From: Thaumarchaeota archaeon CSP1-1
GTDB taxonomy: Archaea; Thermoproteota; Nitrososphaeria; Nitrososphaerales; Nitrosopumilaceae
Assembly (NCBI GenBank): GCA_001443365.1
Contig: LDXL01000004.1
Location: forward strand, 86,001-150,000
Direction of reading: 5' to 3'
DNA length: 64,000 bases
Below are positions 24,488-33,951 of the stretch, in pieces. Below the pieces are notes generated by a model, which saw only the letters and a list, made by a program, of their open reading frames with translations, was not told the origin of the DNA and searched no databases. Numbering within the stretch: position 1 is the first letter of the stretch; the number at the start of each line of letters is the position of its first letter. The position numbers and the translations under genes are program-made.

Positions 24488-26545
24488 CTATATCAACAAT
24501 ATCAGGACAACAAAGAGTAGTCCCGCTCCAAATACGTAAAGATAAGATTGTGCAACACCAGTTTGTGTTCCTTGGACAACTTTGGCACTCCAAGCAACTG
24601 CCCGCTCCAAGCCTACATTCATGCCAATATCGATTGCAGTTCTTTCAAAGTAACGCCAAATTCCTCTAGCAAACCAGAGGGGTGCTACTACAAATACCCA
24701 ATAAATCATGGCATTAAGATACCATCTGTTTAGGATTACTTTGTGAAGTGAATAGAAGAATAAATTGGAATTTATGAATTTGACAGGATCTACCCATCTT
24801 CCAATGTAGAATATGTATCCTAGACCAAATCCAACTGCAAATGCAATCAAAGATGATCCAAGTGCAATGGGATTTAATCCAGCAAGGAATCCTGGTAGCA
24901 TTGATTCTTCAACTCCGTGTTCTATTGAATGAATTCCAAAGGATTCAGCAAGATATTCTGTAAATAATTCATGAATTCCTTCTTCGGCAGATAAACCAAT
25001 AATTCCTATACCAATTGTAAGTACAGCAAGAATGCCATATGGAATCCACATTGACTTTGGAGCTTCATGGATATGGTGACCTTCACTCTCCATTTTTTCA
25101 ATGTGTTTGCTATTTTTCCCAAAGAAAACCATTCCAATCATTCTTGTTGTATAAAATGCAGTGATTACTGCAGTTAATACGGCAATTATAAAAATTGGTA
25201 AAGCCCATGTGTTGCCAGATTCATAAACTGCTGCAAAGATTGCGTCTTTACTCCAAAAGCCTGTTGTGATGAAGGGAGCACCCATTAATGCAAGACCTGC
25301 TGCCCACATGAATGCATAAGTTTTTCGCATTTGTTTGCGTAGTCCTCCCATGTCTGTCATAAATCTGGAGCCAACAACATGCAGCAACGAACCTGCTGCC
25401 ATGAACAAGGATGCCTTAAACATTGCGTGAGATATTAAATGGAAAAATCCAGCGGTATAGCCATCAACAAATTGTTCGGATAATCCTGCAATTCCAAGTG
25501 CCATCATCATGTAACCAATTTGTGAACCAGTAGAATACGCAAGCACCTTCTTAATTTCGGTATTAACCATTCCTTGAGTTGCAAGTAATATTGCGGTGAT
25601 AGCACCTACCCAAGCAATGATTTCAAAGAACTGATCTGCTAAAATGCCTGCTGCCCCTAAGGCAAAGAAGAGTGGTCCTAATCTTGCAACCAAGAACACC
25701 CCTGCTTTTACCATCGTTGCTGCGTGAATTAGTGCGGAAACTGCTGTAGGACCAGTCATGGCCTCAAGTAGCCATTCATTTAATGGAAATTGGGCAGATT
25801 TTCCTATAGCCCCTCCAAAAAGCAATACTGCTGCAGGTATCAAAAGTCCTTCTGCTGCCATAGATGTAGCCCAAGTTGTTTCACCAACGAGTTCCTTGAA
25901 TCCAAACGTTCCAGCAAATGCAAAAATCAAAAACATTCCTGCCAACATCATAACATCTCCAACCTTTGTCATGATGAATGCCTTCATACCAGCATGTGTC
26001 GGTGAATAATATTCCATCAATCCAAGTGCAGTATATCCTTCTCTGCCAACATGATGTTGTGCTTTGTCACGATACCAGAAGCCAATCAAAGCATAAGATG
26101 CAAGACCCACTCCTTCCCATCCAAAGAACAACTGAAGTAGATTATCAGAAAGCACGATAAGCTGCATCGATCCAATGAAGAACAGCATCCAGAACCAGAA
26201 TCGTACAATATCCTTGTCACCTTTCATGTATCCAGTACTGTAAACCATAATCAAGAAGGAAATCCATCCAACTACATTTGCCATGATTACTGCAAGTGGA
26301 TCAGCTAAGACACCTGCTTTGAGACCAATTGAAGAAATCCATGATATTTGTTCATGAACTTCATGTGCTTCTAATGCACCAGGTAGAAGAGATGCTGCAA
26401 ACAGTGCACTGGCAAGAGATAATCCAACTGCAACATAACCAGTTGCTTTTTTGGAACCTTTTCCAACAGCAGGAATTATCAGTGCTGCAATGAAAGGCAC
26501 AATCCAAATTAACCATGCATTCAATCCACCAAAGTCCAATCCCAT
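24488..26545 (-). CDS. nuoL: Complex I subunit L (NuoL, antiporter-like)
   Basis: 685 residues, the length expected for the distal pumping subunit with its long C-terminal amphipathic helix and final membrane helix. The core shows WEGVGLASYALIGFWY, KSAQFPLNEWLLEAMTGPTAV with SALIHAATMVKAGVFLVAR, and AYSTGSQIGYMMMALG. The extra His/Glu-rich loop KMESEGHHIHEAPKS lies near residue 480. It lies 17 bases after nuoM and 11 bases before nuoN on the same strand. Confidence 0.95.
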   Translation of the reverse strand: MGLDFGGLNAWLIWIVPFIAALIIPAVGKGSKKATGYVAVGLSLASALFAASLLPGALEAHEVHEQISWISSIGLKAGVLADPLAVIMANVVGWISFLIMVYSTGYMKGDKDIVRFWFWMLFFIGSMQLIVLSDNLLQLFFGWEGVGLASYALIGFWYRDKAQHHVGREGYTALGLMEYYSPTHAGMKAFIMTKVGDVMMLAGMFLIFAFAGTFGFKELVGETTWATSMAAEGLLIPAAVLLFGGAIGKSAQFPLNEWLLEAMTGPTAVSALIHAATMVKAGVFLVARLGPLFFALGAAGILADQFFEIIAWVGAITAILLATQGMVNTEIKKVLAYSTGSQIGYMMMALGIAGLSEQFVDGYTAGFFHLISHAMFKASLFMAAGSLLHVVGSRFMTDMGGLRKQMRKTYAFMWAAGLALMGAPFITTGFWSKDAIFAAVYESGNTWALPIFIIAVLTAVITAFYTTRMIGMVFFGKNSKHIEKMESEGHHIHEAPKSMWIPYGILAVLTIGIGIIGLSAEEGIHELFTEYLAESFGIHSIEHGVEESMLPGFLAGLNPIALGSSLIAFAVGFGLGYIFYIGRWVDPVKFINSNLFFYSLHKVILNRWYLNAMIYWVFVVAPLWFARGIWRYFERTAIDIGMNVGLERAVAWSAKVVQGTQTGVAQSYLYVFGAGLLFVVLILLI

Positions 26546-26562
26546 TGCTCAGTTGCCATATT

Positions 26563-28122
26563 CTATACCCCAATCACTCCGTTCATGTATGGAATAATTT
26601 TGTCAAAGAATATGTCGGGATAAATTCCTAACACAATTGTAAAGCCTGCAAGTACCATCATTGGTGCCAACATGTACCAACTTGCGTCTTTTACATTGGA
26701 TAGATTTTCTGGTAGTTTTCCAAAGAATACTCGTTTTAGCATCCAAAGAATGTAAGACATTGTAAGTACTGTTGCAACCAAACCTAGTCCAAATGTTATT
26801 GCACGTAGAGTAGAGCCCTCTTCTAAAGCAGTTTCAAGTGCTCCGTAAAAGAGAGTCCATTCGCCCATAAATCCACTAGTAGGAGGCACACCCATTATGG
26901 TCAAAGCCCCAATTACCGCACAAACAGCAGTAATTGGCATTTTACCTGCCAAGCCACCTAGTTGTGAAATATTTCTTGTACCTACTTTGACAATTAAAAC
27001 TCCTGCAGTCATGAAGAGAATGCCCTTTCCTAATCCGTGTGTTACATACATCATCTCTGCACCTGCAAGACCTAAAGCTGAGAGCGAACCCAAACCAAAC
27101 AAAAGATACCCCATTTGACTAATACTAGAATATGCAAATAGACGCTTGATGTCGTCTTGCATCAATGCCATTGTACCTCCATAGAACATAGTTACAAGAC
27201 CCCAAATGTGCAACCAAATGGCAAGGTCTGCATATTGCATTGGCAAAAATTCTATAATTAATCTAAAGATCCCGTATGCACCAATTCCGATCATTGCAGG
27301 TGATAAGAGAGCACTAATTGGCGTTGGTGCAGCACCATGTGCATAAGGTAACCAAATATGGAATCAAAAAGCTGCAAGTTTTACACCAAGCCCAATGATA
27401 ATTGCAACTGCAGCTAACTGAACAACATCTGATGGAATTTCTGATTCTTGAATATCAGCAAAATCAAAGCTTCCAACGCTAAAACCAATTGTTAAAAAAC
27501 CTAAAAGTAAAATGACAGCTCCTACATGTGTCCAGAATAAGAACATTAATGCAATTCTTCGTTTGTTTCCATCACCCCAAAATGCAATCATGAAAAATGC
27601 TGGAATTAGCATTACCTCAAAGAAAATGTAAAACTCGATTAGATTTGTTGCAAGAACAGTTCCCAGCATTCCCATTGCAAAGACAAGAAACATTGCAAAG
27701 TAAACACCAGATTGTTTATTCACATAATTAGTAAGACCTGAAGATTCAACGATTGCAGTAGTTTGAACTGCACTTTCTTGGTTTTGTTTATGGTTAAACT
27801 CTGCATAATTTTCCTTGAATTTGTGTACCATGTATGGTTTAGAATACAATGCAAGGATAGTAGACAAGACGTAGATGATAATGGCAAACGGACTTGCTAA
27901 TCCATCTAGTAAGAATCCAAATTCGCCAAATAATTCAGTCCATCTATAATGCTCTTCATATGTTCCACCTAGAGAAGCAAGTATTACCAGAACTGTACAG
28001 TAGAGTAGGACTCCAAAAGTAAACCATGTAGCTGCGTTAGCACCTGATTTTCTGCCTATAACATAGGCAACTGGTGAGAGTAAGAGAGGCAAGAAAACTG
28101 CCTGCAATAATGCATAATCCAT
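26563..28122 (-). pseudogene. nuoM: Complex I subunit M (NuoM) with an in-frame TGA
   Basis: A complete 519-codon frame is broken at codon 253 by TGA (27364-27366). The N-terminal 252 residues end GLGVKLAAF; the same frame continues FHIWLPYAHGAAPT, ISALLSPAMIGIGAYG, and then a normal C-terminal half (26563-27294 if restarted at its first Met). Reading through gives one normal NuoM, including the conserved FHxWLPxAH motif. In relatives the interrupted position is usually proline (PFHxWLP), so CCN to TGA needs more than one change. A sequencing error, a real nonsense mutation or readthrough are possible; the rest of the operon is intact. NuoM is an essential pumping subunit. Confidence 0.85.
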
Positions 28123-28427
28123 TATCCCTTAAGGCTCCGAAAATCAGCAATGTCGATGTTTTGGTACATTCTATAGGCTACAATAATTAAGGAAAGACCA
28201 ACTGCAACTTCAGCTGCTGCAATTGCAATAGAAAATAATGCAAGCGTTTGTCCTCCACTGTGGGGGATAAATCTCGCAAATGCAACTAAATTTAGATTTG
28301 CAGCGTTGATAATTATTTCAACTGCAAAAAGCATTCTAATTGCATTCCGTTTAACAGATAGACCGTAAATTCCAATACCTAAAAGTGCAATTGATACAAT
28401 TACAAAATCAATTAGCTCGTTGCTCAT
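28122..28427 (-). CDS. nuoK: Complex I subunit K (NuoK)
   Basis: About 101 residues with three transmembrane helices. Conserved charged residues sit in helices 2 and 3: MLFAVEIIINAANLNLVAF and FSIAIAAAEVAVGLSLI, giving the two glutamates of the proton path. I prefer the ATG at 28427; another in-frame start is at 28436. The 5' end overlaps nuoJ by about 20 bases and the stop overlaps the nuoM ATG by one base (TAATG), showing translational coupling. Confidence 0.93.
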   Translation of the reverse strand: MSNELIDFVIVSIALLGIGIYGLSVKRNAIRMLFAVEIIINAANLNLVAFARFIPHSGGQTLALFSIAIAAAEVAVGLSLIIVAYRMYQNIDIADFRSLKG

Positions 28428-28920
28428 CTTCAACATCCTCCCGTCTTGCTAAAACAAGTGCCCCAGTGACAGCGCCTGCTAAGATAAGTGCCATCAGAAT
28501 CAATGCAGGCCAATAATATGTTAGAAAGTCCTCACCAATATCTCGAAAGTCAACAGCTGGCTCATTAGTTTGAATTGTTCGAAGACCAGAATCAATAATA
28601 ATAGAACCTAATCCCATCATTAAGATCAGCATAAGACCGATTCCTGCAAACTTGCGTCTAGGATCTTCAATTTTTTTGAATATTAATTCTCTTTTTACAA
28701 GCATAACAGTAAACAAGATTAGAACAGCGATAGAACCAACATATACTGCGATTTGAAACATCGCAATAAACGGCGAGTCAAGCAGTAAGAAGAAACCAGC
28801 AATCCCACCTAGGGTTCCCATTAGTGCCATTGAGCCATATATCATAGAACGAAGTTCAAGTGCAGCTATTGCTGAACCAATTGTAATTACAGATAATGCA
28901 AGAAAAGCTGCATCAACCAT
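28408..28920 (-). CDS. nuoJ: Complex I subunit J (NuoJ)
   Basis: About 170 residues with five hydrophobic helices. The helix IAMFQIAVYVGSIAVLILFTVM, here quoted in part as MFQIAVYVGSIAVLILF, is the conserved TM3 of NuoJ with its pi-bulge. The ATG at 28920 (MVDAAFLALSVI) starts directly with the first helix; a start at 28941 would only add seven residues and overlap nuoI more. Coupled with nuoI and nuoK by overlaps. Confidence 0.92.
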   Translation of the reverse strand: MVDAAFLALSVITIGSAIAALELRSMIYGSMALMGTLGGIAGFFLLLDSPFIAMFQIAVYVGSIAVLILFTVMLVKRELIFKKIEDPRRKFAGIGLMLILMMGLGSIIIDSGLRTIQTNEPAVDFRDIGEDFLTYYWPALILMALILAGAVTGALVLARREDVEDEQRAN

Positions 28921-29410
28921 GTGTTGCACCTCTGTCGTCAATGACGATATCTACGTCTTGTTTAACCTCAGGCTTGACTTGTAGTTGAGATGGTGTGTAG
29001 ATTAATGCTTCTTTAGTAAATGATGAAAGTTCATAATCATTTGTCATGTATAAAGCATAGAAGGGACATGCATCAACACATAGTCCACAAAAAACACATT
29101 TTCCATAATCTATTTGTGGCATGATAGATTTTTTGTTATGTTTCCATTCTTCTGGTACCTTAACCATTGCAATTGCTTCAGCTACCCCTTCACAGGCAAT
29201 AGCACAAAGCTGACATCCTGTACATTTATCATGAAAAAGCATGTGTCGTCCTTTGTAGCCTGCAATCCCAACTCCTGTAGTTGGATCAAATTGGTATCCA
29301 TCGCCTACAAACTTGAGTTTTTCTTCAGGATATCTTAAGGTAAATCGTTTAACAGCAAGATGTTTAATTCCTGAATTTAGGGCCCGAATAATTCCAGTAG
29401 CAGTACCCAT
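28913..29410 (-). CDS. nuoI: Complex I subunit I (NuoI, ferredoxin-like)
   Basis: 165 residues with two [4Fe-4S] motifs: CTGCQLCAIACEG (near residues 61-73) and CVFCGLCVDACPF (near 105-117). It passes electrons to the N2 cluster in NuoB. In this organism type, with no nuoEFG, electrons probably arrive from ferredoxin or another donor, not from an NADH-binding module. It overlaps the end of nuoH by one base. Confidence 0.95.
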   Translation of the reverse strand: MGTATGIIRALNSGIKHLAVKRFTLRYPEEKLKFVGDGYQFDPTTGVGIAGYKGRHMLFHDKCTGCQLCAIACEGVAEAIAMVKVPEEWKHNKKSIMPQIDYGKCVFCGLCVDACPFYALYMTNDYELSSFTKEALIYTPSQLQVKPEVKQDVDIVIDDRGATHG

Positions 29411-30708
29411 TACAATAAACCTCCTGGTCCTAATACTCCAGCATAGAGCAAACCGAGTGCTATAAAGATGTTAATAAAAGCCAAAGCGATAAGCTTGTTC
29501 CAACCTATGCTCAAGAGCATGTCAATTCTAATTCTTGGAAAGACCCCCCTTGGAATCAAAATGAAAAATATCACTGCTACAGTTTTTAGTGTGAACCAAA
29601 GAGTACCATTTAACATTTCCTGGGTTGTTATTGGAAGACCTGGAACTTGTACAGTGATTGGACCAGCTTCTATTCCATGTGTAATAATTTCTGCTGGAAA
29701 TGGTGGTACAATCATAGGACCCTGCCAACCGCCAAGGAACAAAACCACAAACAATGCTGCAAATGCATACAGCTTTAGGTATGATCCAAGTTGAACAAGT
29801 CCATAAATCATACCAGAAAATTCAGTTAACCATCCTGCAACAATTTCACTTTCTGCTTCGGGTAAATCAAATGGAATTCTTTCTAATTCTGCTAGCACTG
29901 AAATAAAAAATACAATTGCGCCAATTGGTAGAAAAACAATAAACCAATAATTTGATTGACTTTCAACTATTTCAGACAAATTCAATGTGCCAGTTAAAAT
30001 TACAACTCCAAGAAGTGACAAAATTAATGGTATTTCAAATGAAACCATCTGATGCAGTGCTCTTATGCCACCGATGAATGGGAACTTGCTGTTTGCAGAC
30101 CATGCAGATAGAATTGTAATTATTGGGAAAAAACCAATTATGGCAAATACTGCAAGCAATCCAACATCCAAGTCTGCTACTACCCATCCAGGAGCAACTG
30201 GAATCAACGAAACAAATGCTGCTGCAGTTGCAACAAACAAAATTGGAGCTGTCCAAAAAATTGGTTTATCAGCCTTGGCTGGAATAATAATTTCTTTAGA
30301 GATTAGCTTTAGTCCATCTGCCATTAATTGTAAGATTCCTTCAAACTTTCCACAGTAAAATGGTCCAACTCTAAGCTGAAGTTTTGCTAGCAATTTTCTT
30401 TCAGCAAAAATTGTACCTGCTGCAAGCAAAGCGGCAAATCCAAAACCAGGAAATGCTGCAATTCTAAAGAAATCAGAATACAGGAGAGATTTTACAACTG
30501 GTACTGCCAGTTCAGGATGAAACATCATCGTAAAAGCAAGGAATGGGGTCAGAAGCGTGCCATCTAGGACTGGTAAATCAATGAAAAACAGAACGATCAT
30601 GATGGCAGGAATTCCAACTAGAGTTAATAGAACTATTATCCAAAAGATATTGTCTGTTAGTGATTTAAGAAAATAACCTAGTCGAAACTTGGGTGCAATT
30701 ACTGACAT
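29410..30708 (-). CDS. nuoH: Complex I subunit H (NuoH)
   Basis: 432 residues, longer than the usual 320-350 because of an N-terminal extension of about 80 residues that holds two extra hydrophobic segments. The core is typical: ERKLLAKLQLRVGPFYCGKF, ADGLKLISKE, ALHQMVSFEIPL, and ELERIPFDLPEAESEIVAGW with FSGMIYGL. NuoH forms the quinone chamber at the junction of both arms. It starts right after nuoD. Confidence 0.95.
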   Translation of the reverse strand: MSVIAPKFRLGYFLKSLTDNIFWIIVLLTLVGIPAIMIVLFFIDLPVLDGTLLTPFLAFTMMFHPELAVPVVKSLLYSDFFRIAAFPGFGFAALLAAGTIFAERKLLAKLQLRVGPFYCGKFEGILQLMADGLKLISKEIIIPAKADKPIFWTAPILFVATAAAFVSLIPVAPGWVVADLDVGLLAVFAIIGFFPIITILSAWSANSKFPFIGGIRALHQMVSFEIPLILSLLGVVILTGTLNLSEIVESQSNYWFIVFLPIGAIVFFISVLAELERIPFDLPEAESEIVAGWLTEFSGMIYGLVQLGSYLKLYAFAALFVVLFLGGWQGPMIVPPFPAEIITHGIEAGPITVQVPGLPITTQEMLNGTLWFTLKTVAVIFFILIPRGVFPRIRIDMLLSIGWNKLIALAFINIFIALGLLYAGVLGPGGLL

Positions 30709-31842
30709 TTATCTATCTGCCTCCACAGGCCAATAGTTTAAGCTCCAGTAAACTGCTGGCATGTTACCTAATTTTTCTCCCTTTAACAGATAGGGCATGC
30801 AAATTAGATTTCTAAATGAACCAACGCTCAATTTTACTCGGTATGGTTCAGGTTTACTTCGAGAAACAATGTATGCACCAAGTGAACCTCTTCCTGATTC
30901 TACTCTTTTGTAAACTTCATCATTTCCACCTTTTGGATTTGGTTTTAATTTTACTCTAACTGAACCAGATTTTGGCATTTTTTCTAGAGCTTGTCTAATG
31001 ATGTTACAGCTTTCTAACATATCAAGCCATGGGGTTTTAGAACGATCATACGAGTCACCATTCTTTAAAACATTAGTGTGAACATCAAGTTCATCATATA
31101 CGTCGTATGGCTCTTTGGTTCTAACATCATAATCTACACCACTTGCACGCAAAACTGTACCAGTTGTACCAAGTCTAATTGCATCTTCTCTAGATAACAC
31201 TCCAGTTTTTTCAGTTCTTGCAATTAAAATTGGATTGTCGTAGAAAATATCGGCATATGCTTTGAGTCGTTTTTCTAAATAATTTATCTGTCTTAGACAT
31301 ACGTCTTCAAAGTTTGCAGGAAGATCGTTTCGTACGCCTCCTGGAACAAAGTATGAATGTGTAACTCGCGCTCCAGTTAACTTTTCTAAAAGATCGATTG
31401 CGAGTTCTCTATCTCCTGCGGGCCACATAAACATGGTAGAGTGACCCAAGAAAATTCCATATATTGCTAACCAATAGAGGGTATAGGTAAATCGGTTTAA
31501 TTCAGATGCAATTACTCTAACGTATTTTGCACGTTCTGATACTTCAAGACCTAAAAGTTCCTCAACACCTAGACAGTACGGATATAATATGTTACATGAA
31601 TCATGAATGACTGGTCTTTCTAGATGAGGAATATTTGTGATATAGTTTCTATATTCAGCCATTTTTTCTTCACCTCGATGAACATAGCCTGGATCAGGAT
31701 CGCATGAAACAATACGATCTCCGTCGACTTGGATAATGAGTCTCATATGGCCTGAGCCTGGGTGTTGTGGGCCAACGTTTAGAGTCATTATTCTGTCATC
31801 GACTTTTTCTAATTGAAGTCCTGGAGGTAATCGTGCAGTCAT
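30709..31842 (-). CDS. nuoD: Complex I subunit D (NuoD, 49 kDa)
   Basis: 377 residues. The opening MTLNVGPQHPGSGHMRLI, then YVHRGEEKMAEYRNY, HSYFVPGGVRNDL and the closing ASLNYWPVEADR-like tail (here YWSLNYWPVEADR) are the marks of the 49-kDa subunit that lines the quinone site. In relatives the end is usually DPVxGExDR, so the tail here is a variant. The gene is adjacent to nuoC (two bases) and nuoH (no gap). Confidence 0.95.
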   Translation of the reverse strand: MTARLPPGLQLEKVDDRIMTLNVGPQHPGSGHMRLIIQVDGDRIVSCDPDPGYVHRGEEKMAEYRNYITNIPHLERPVIHDSCNILYPYCLGVEELLGLEVSERAKYVRVIASELNRFTYTLYWLAIYGIFLGHSTMFMWPAGDRELAIDLLEKLTGARVTHSYFVPGGVRNDLPANFEDVCLRQINYLEKRLKAYADIFYDNPILIARTEKTGVLSREDAIRLGTTGTVLRASGVDYDVRTKEPYDVYDELDVHTNVLKNGDSYDRSKTPWLDMLESCNIIRQALEKMPKSGSVRVKLKPNPKGGNDEVYKRVESGRGSLGAYIVSRSKPEPYRVKLSVGSFRNLICMPYLLKGEKLGNMPAVYWSLNYWPVEADR

Positions 31843-31844
31843 TT

Positions 31845-32405
31845 CTATCTACCTTTTATTGCAAAGTCTTTTCGAAGTGGTGGAAGATCTGCCCAATCTT
31901 CTGGCAATAATAATCGTCTGTTATCTGGATGACCCTCAAAGAAAACTCCTAACATCTCAAAACATTCTCTTTCATGAAATTCTACGCTGTAAAAGATATC
32001 TCTTAGACTTGGGAGTTTAGTGGAATCATTACTGGGATTAGGATTATCTTCACGCGGCGCCCTTGTTGCCAAGGATAAAACTTGTCTGCTTAATTGTGGA
32101 TCTGTGTATGAACCCAGGTGATAAACTACTTCAATTTCTTTGTCTGCAGGAAAATCTACGCCAGTAACGGACTCTGCATGATCATAATTAAGCTCATCTC
32201 GAATGAAAGATGCTACATCAAGTATGTCTTCTTTTTTGACATTAACTCTAATTCGGTCAGGTTTTACAAAAGCAATTTCAGTTTTAGAGCCAAACTTTGC
32301 TGTAATTTTATCTGATTGATCTTTTTCAAATTTTGGAAGTTCTTGTTGGTTTTCTACAACTGGTTTTGTTTCAGTCTCTTGTATACTAGTATCAGAATCA
32401 CTCAT
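31845..32405 (-). CDS. nuoC: Complex I subunit C (NuoC, 30 kDa)
   Basis: 186 residues. The first 40 are a Glu/Gln/Thr-rich extension. The domain shows VTGVDFPADKEIEVVYHLGS, DIFYSVEFHERECFEMLGV (pattern of the 30-kDa subunit, ExxEREayDmfGI) and ends DNRRLLLPEDWADLPPLRKDF, quoted in part as RRLLLPEDWADLPPLRKDF. It binds NuoD in the peripheral arm. Confidence 0.95.
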   Translation of the reverse strand: MSDSDTSIQETETKPVVENQQELPKFEKDQSDKITAKFGSKTEIAFVKPDRIRVNVKKEDILDVASFIRDELNYDHAESVTGVDFPADKEIEVVYHLGSYTDPQLSRQVLSLATRAPREDNPNPSNDSTKLPSLRDIFYSVEFHERECFEMLGVFFEGHPDNRRLLLPEDWADLPPLRKDFAIKGR

Positions 32406-32412
32406 TACTTTC

Positions 32413-32928
32413 CTACCTAGCCTTCATCCTCTTAATTTTCTCCTGAAGGAGAATGCATCCTTGAATAAGAGTTTCAGGTCTAGGGGGACAACCTGGGACA
32501 TACACATCTACTGGAAGTACTCCATCAATTCCTGGAAGAACATTGTATGAATCAAAATACAATCCTCCAGTAATTGCACAGGCACCCATTGCAATGACGT
32601 ATTTTGGTTCTGGCATTTGATCATAAACCAATCGAAGTCTTGGAGCCATTTTTCGGGTGATGGTTCCTTGAACAACTACTAGATCACATTGTCTTAGTGA
32701 TCCAAATGCCTCTATGATTCCAAATCTTTCGACATCGTATCGAGGGCTAGATGCAGCACCGAATTCTACGCTACAGCATGCAGTTTCAATATGTACAGGC
32801 CAAAGGGACCAAAGTCTACCCCAATTAATGGCGTATTCTAATGGTTTGTCGATTGCTTTGACTAAAATATCTCCTAACTTACCTACAAAGGCATTGGCAT
32901 TTTGTGGAGTTATCAGATCTTTTAGCAA
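32413..32928 (-). CDS. nuoB: Complex I subunit B (NuoB, N2 cluster)
   Basis: 171 residues. All four N2 [4Fe-4S] ligands are seen: the tandem Cys pair in ETACCSVEFGA, a cysteine in GACAITGG, and one in VPGCPPRPE; QGTITRKMAPRL is also typical. It transfers electrons to quinone. It lies seven bases before nuoC and 45 bases after nuoA in the same operon. Confidence 0.96.
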   Translation of the reverse strand: MLKDLITPQNANAFVGKLGDILVKAIDKPLEYAINWGRLWSLWPVHIETACCSVEFGAASSPRYDVERFGIIEAFGSLRQCDLVVVQGTITRKMAPRLRLVYDQMPEPKYVIAMGACAITGGLYFDSYNVLPGIDGVLPVDVYVPGCPPRPETLIQGCILLQEKIKRMKAR

Positions 32929-32973
32929 TTTAATCCCTTATCTCCATCTTAGACCAAACTTGTTTAATTAGAA

Positions 32974-33390
32974 TTACCAAATATCACGCCTCTTTGATTG
33001 ATAAAGTGCATATGCCATAGCTCCAAACATAATTCCTAAGAATGCTATTATTGGAAGAGTGGCAGTTTTTTCAAGATTAAGTATAGTGCTTCCCCATGCA
33101 TACAAGAAAATGGCCATTACATCAAAAACAACAAACATCAAAATGAACGCATAATATTGCATCATAAAATGAGTCCTTCCAGCACCAGATGGGACTTGGC
33201 CACATTCCATTGGAAGGAATTTTACTGGATTACTTCTTCGTCTAGGCGAAATCATTCTTGATATAATCAGTGCGGGAGCCGTTGCTATGATTGCAAAACC
33301 AAACATCATCAATACATGACTATAACCTGCTACTGCTTCGCCCACCAAAGTAGCTTTGAGACTCTTCCGAAGATATAAAAAGCTATCCAC
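32974..33390 (-). CDS. nuoA: Complex I subunit A (NuoA)
   Basis: 138 residues with three transmembrane helices. The conserved loop between helices 1 and 2 includes PMECGQVPSGAGRTHFMMQY, matching the NuoA YECGxxP pattern. The start is a GTG at 33388-33390. It is the first gene of an 11-gene operon reading A-B-C-D-H-I-J-K-M-L-N; an AT-rich region of about 76 bases separates it from the divergent peroxiredoxin start. Confidence 0.92.
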   Translation of the reverse strand: MDSFLYLRKSLKATLVGEAVAGYSHVLMMFGFAIIATAPALIISRMISPRRRSNPVKFLPMECGQVPSGAGRTHFMMQYYAFILMFVVFDVMAIFLYAWGSTILNLEKTATLPIIAFLGIMFGAMAYALYQSKRRDIW

Positions 33391-33466
33391 ATTTTTTTTT
33401 CGATCAAAGGCTTTCTAATCTAAATTTTGCAAAATTCTTAATATGACAAGATTTCTAACAATTCTC

Positions 33467-33940
33467 ATGACTTTGAATGTGGGAGATCAAGCTCCAAACT
33501 TTGAATTGGTGGATACTGAGTTGAAAATGAGAACCCTAGATGAATTCAAAGGGAAAAAAATTATTTTATCATTTTTTGTAGCAGCAAGCTCACCTGTCTG
33601 TGAAACTGAGATGTGTACTTTTCGAGATTCATGGGATGAACTATCAAAGCTTGGTGCACAAGTGATAGCGATAAGTAATGATGGACCATTTGCAAATAAG
33701 GCATTTGCAGAAAAAAATAATTTAAAATTTCCAATTCTTGGAGATTACAAAAGTAAAACAATTCGAGATTATGATGTATTAATGCCACATCTATTACATG
33801 TAAAAGATTACGATGCAGCAAAGCGTTCGATTTTCATTGTAGATGAAAATGGAGAGATTGCATACAAGTGGGTCTCAGATAATCCACTAGTTGAACCAAA
33901 TTATCAAGAGATTAAAGATTTTCTCAGCACAAGAAATTAA
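33467..33940 (+). CDS. Peroxiredoxin (AhpC/Bcp family)
   Basis: About 157 residues. The start MTLNVGDQAPNFELVD is typical, and the active site reads SSPVCETEMCTFRDSW, with the peroxidatic Cys in PVC and a second Cys five residues later, the Bcp-like arrangement. The partner motif DENGEIAYKWVSDNP closes the domain. It reduces hydroperoxides. An ATG at 33443 exists in frame, but a TATA-like CTTAATATG about 27 bases before 33467 favours a leaderless start there. Confidence 0.9.
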   Translation: MTLNVGDQAPNFELVDTELKMRTLDEFKGKKIILSFFVAASSPVCETEMCTFRDSWDELSKLGAQVIAISNDGPFANKAFAEKNNLKFPILGDYKSKTIRDYDVLMPHLLHVKDYDAAKRSIFIVDENGEIAYKWVSDNPLVEPNYQEIKDFLSTRN

Positions 33941-33951
33941 TTTTTCTTAAA

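Noticed and set aside
24397-24733. Plus-strand frames inside nuoN and nuoL
   Set aside because: Antisense shadows of conserved membrane protein genes, with low-complexity Cys/His-rich translations and no promoter.
26563-27294. A free-standing second nuoM-like gene
   Set aside because: It is in the same frame as the upstream half and only starts at the first Met after the TGA; the missing 23 codons before it are clearly conserved NuoM, so this is one interrupted gene.
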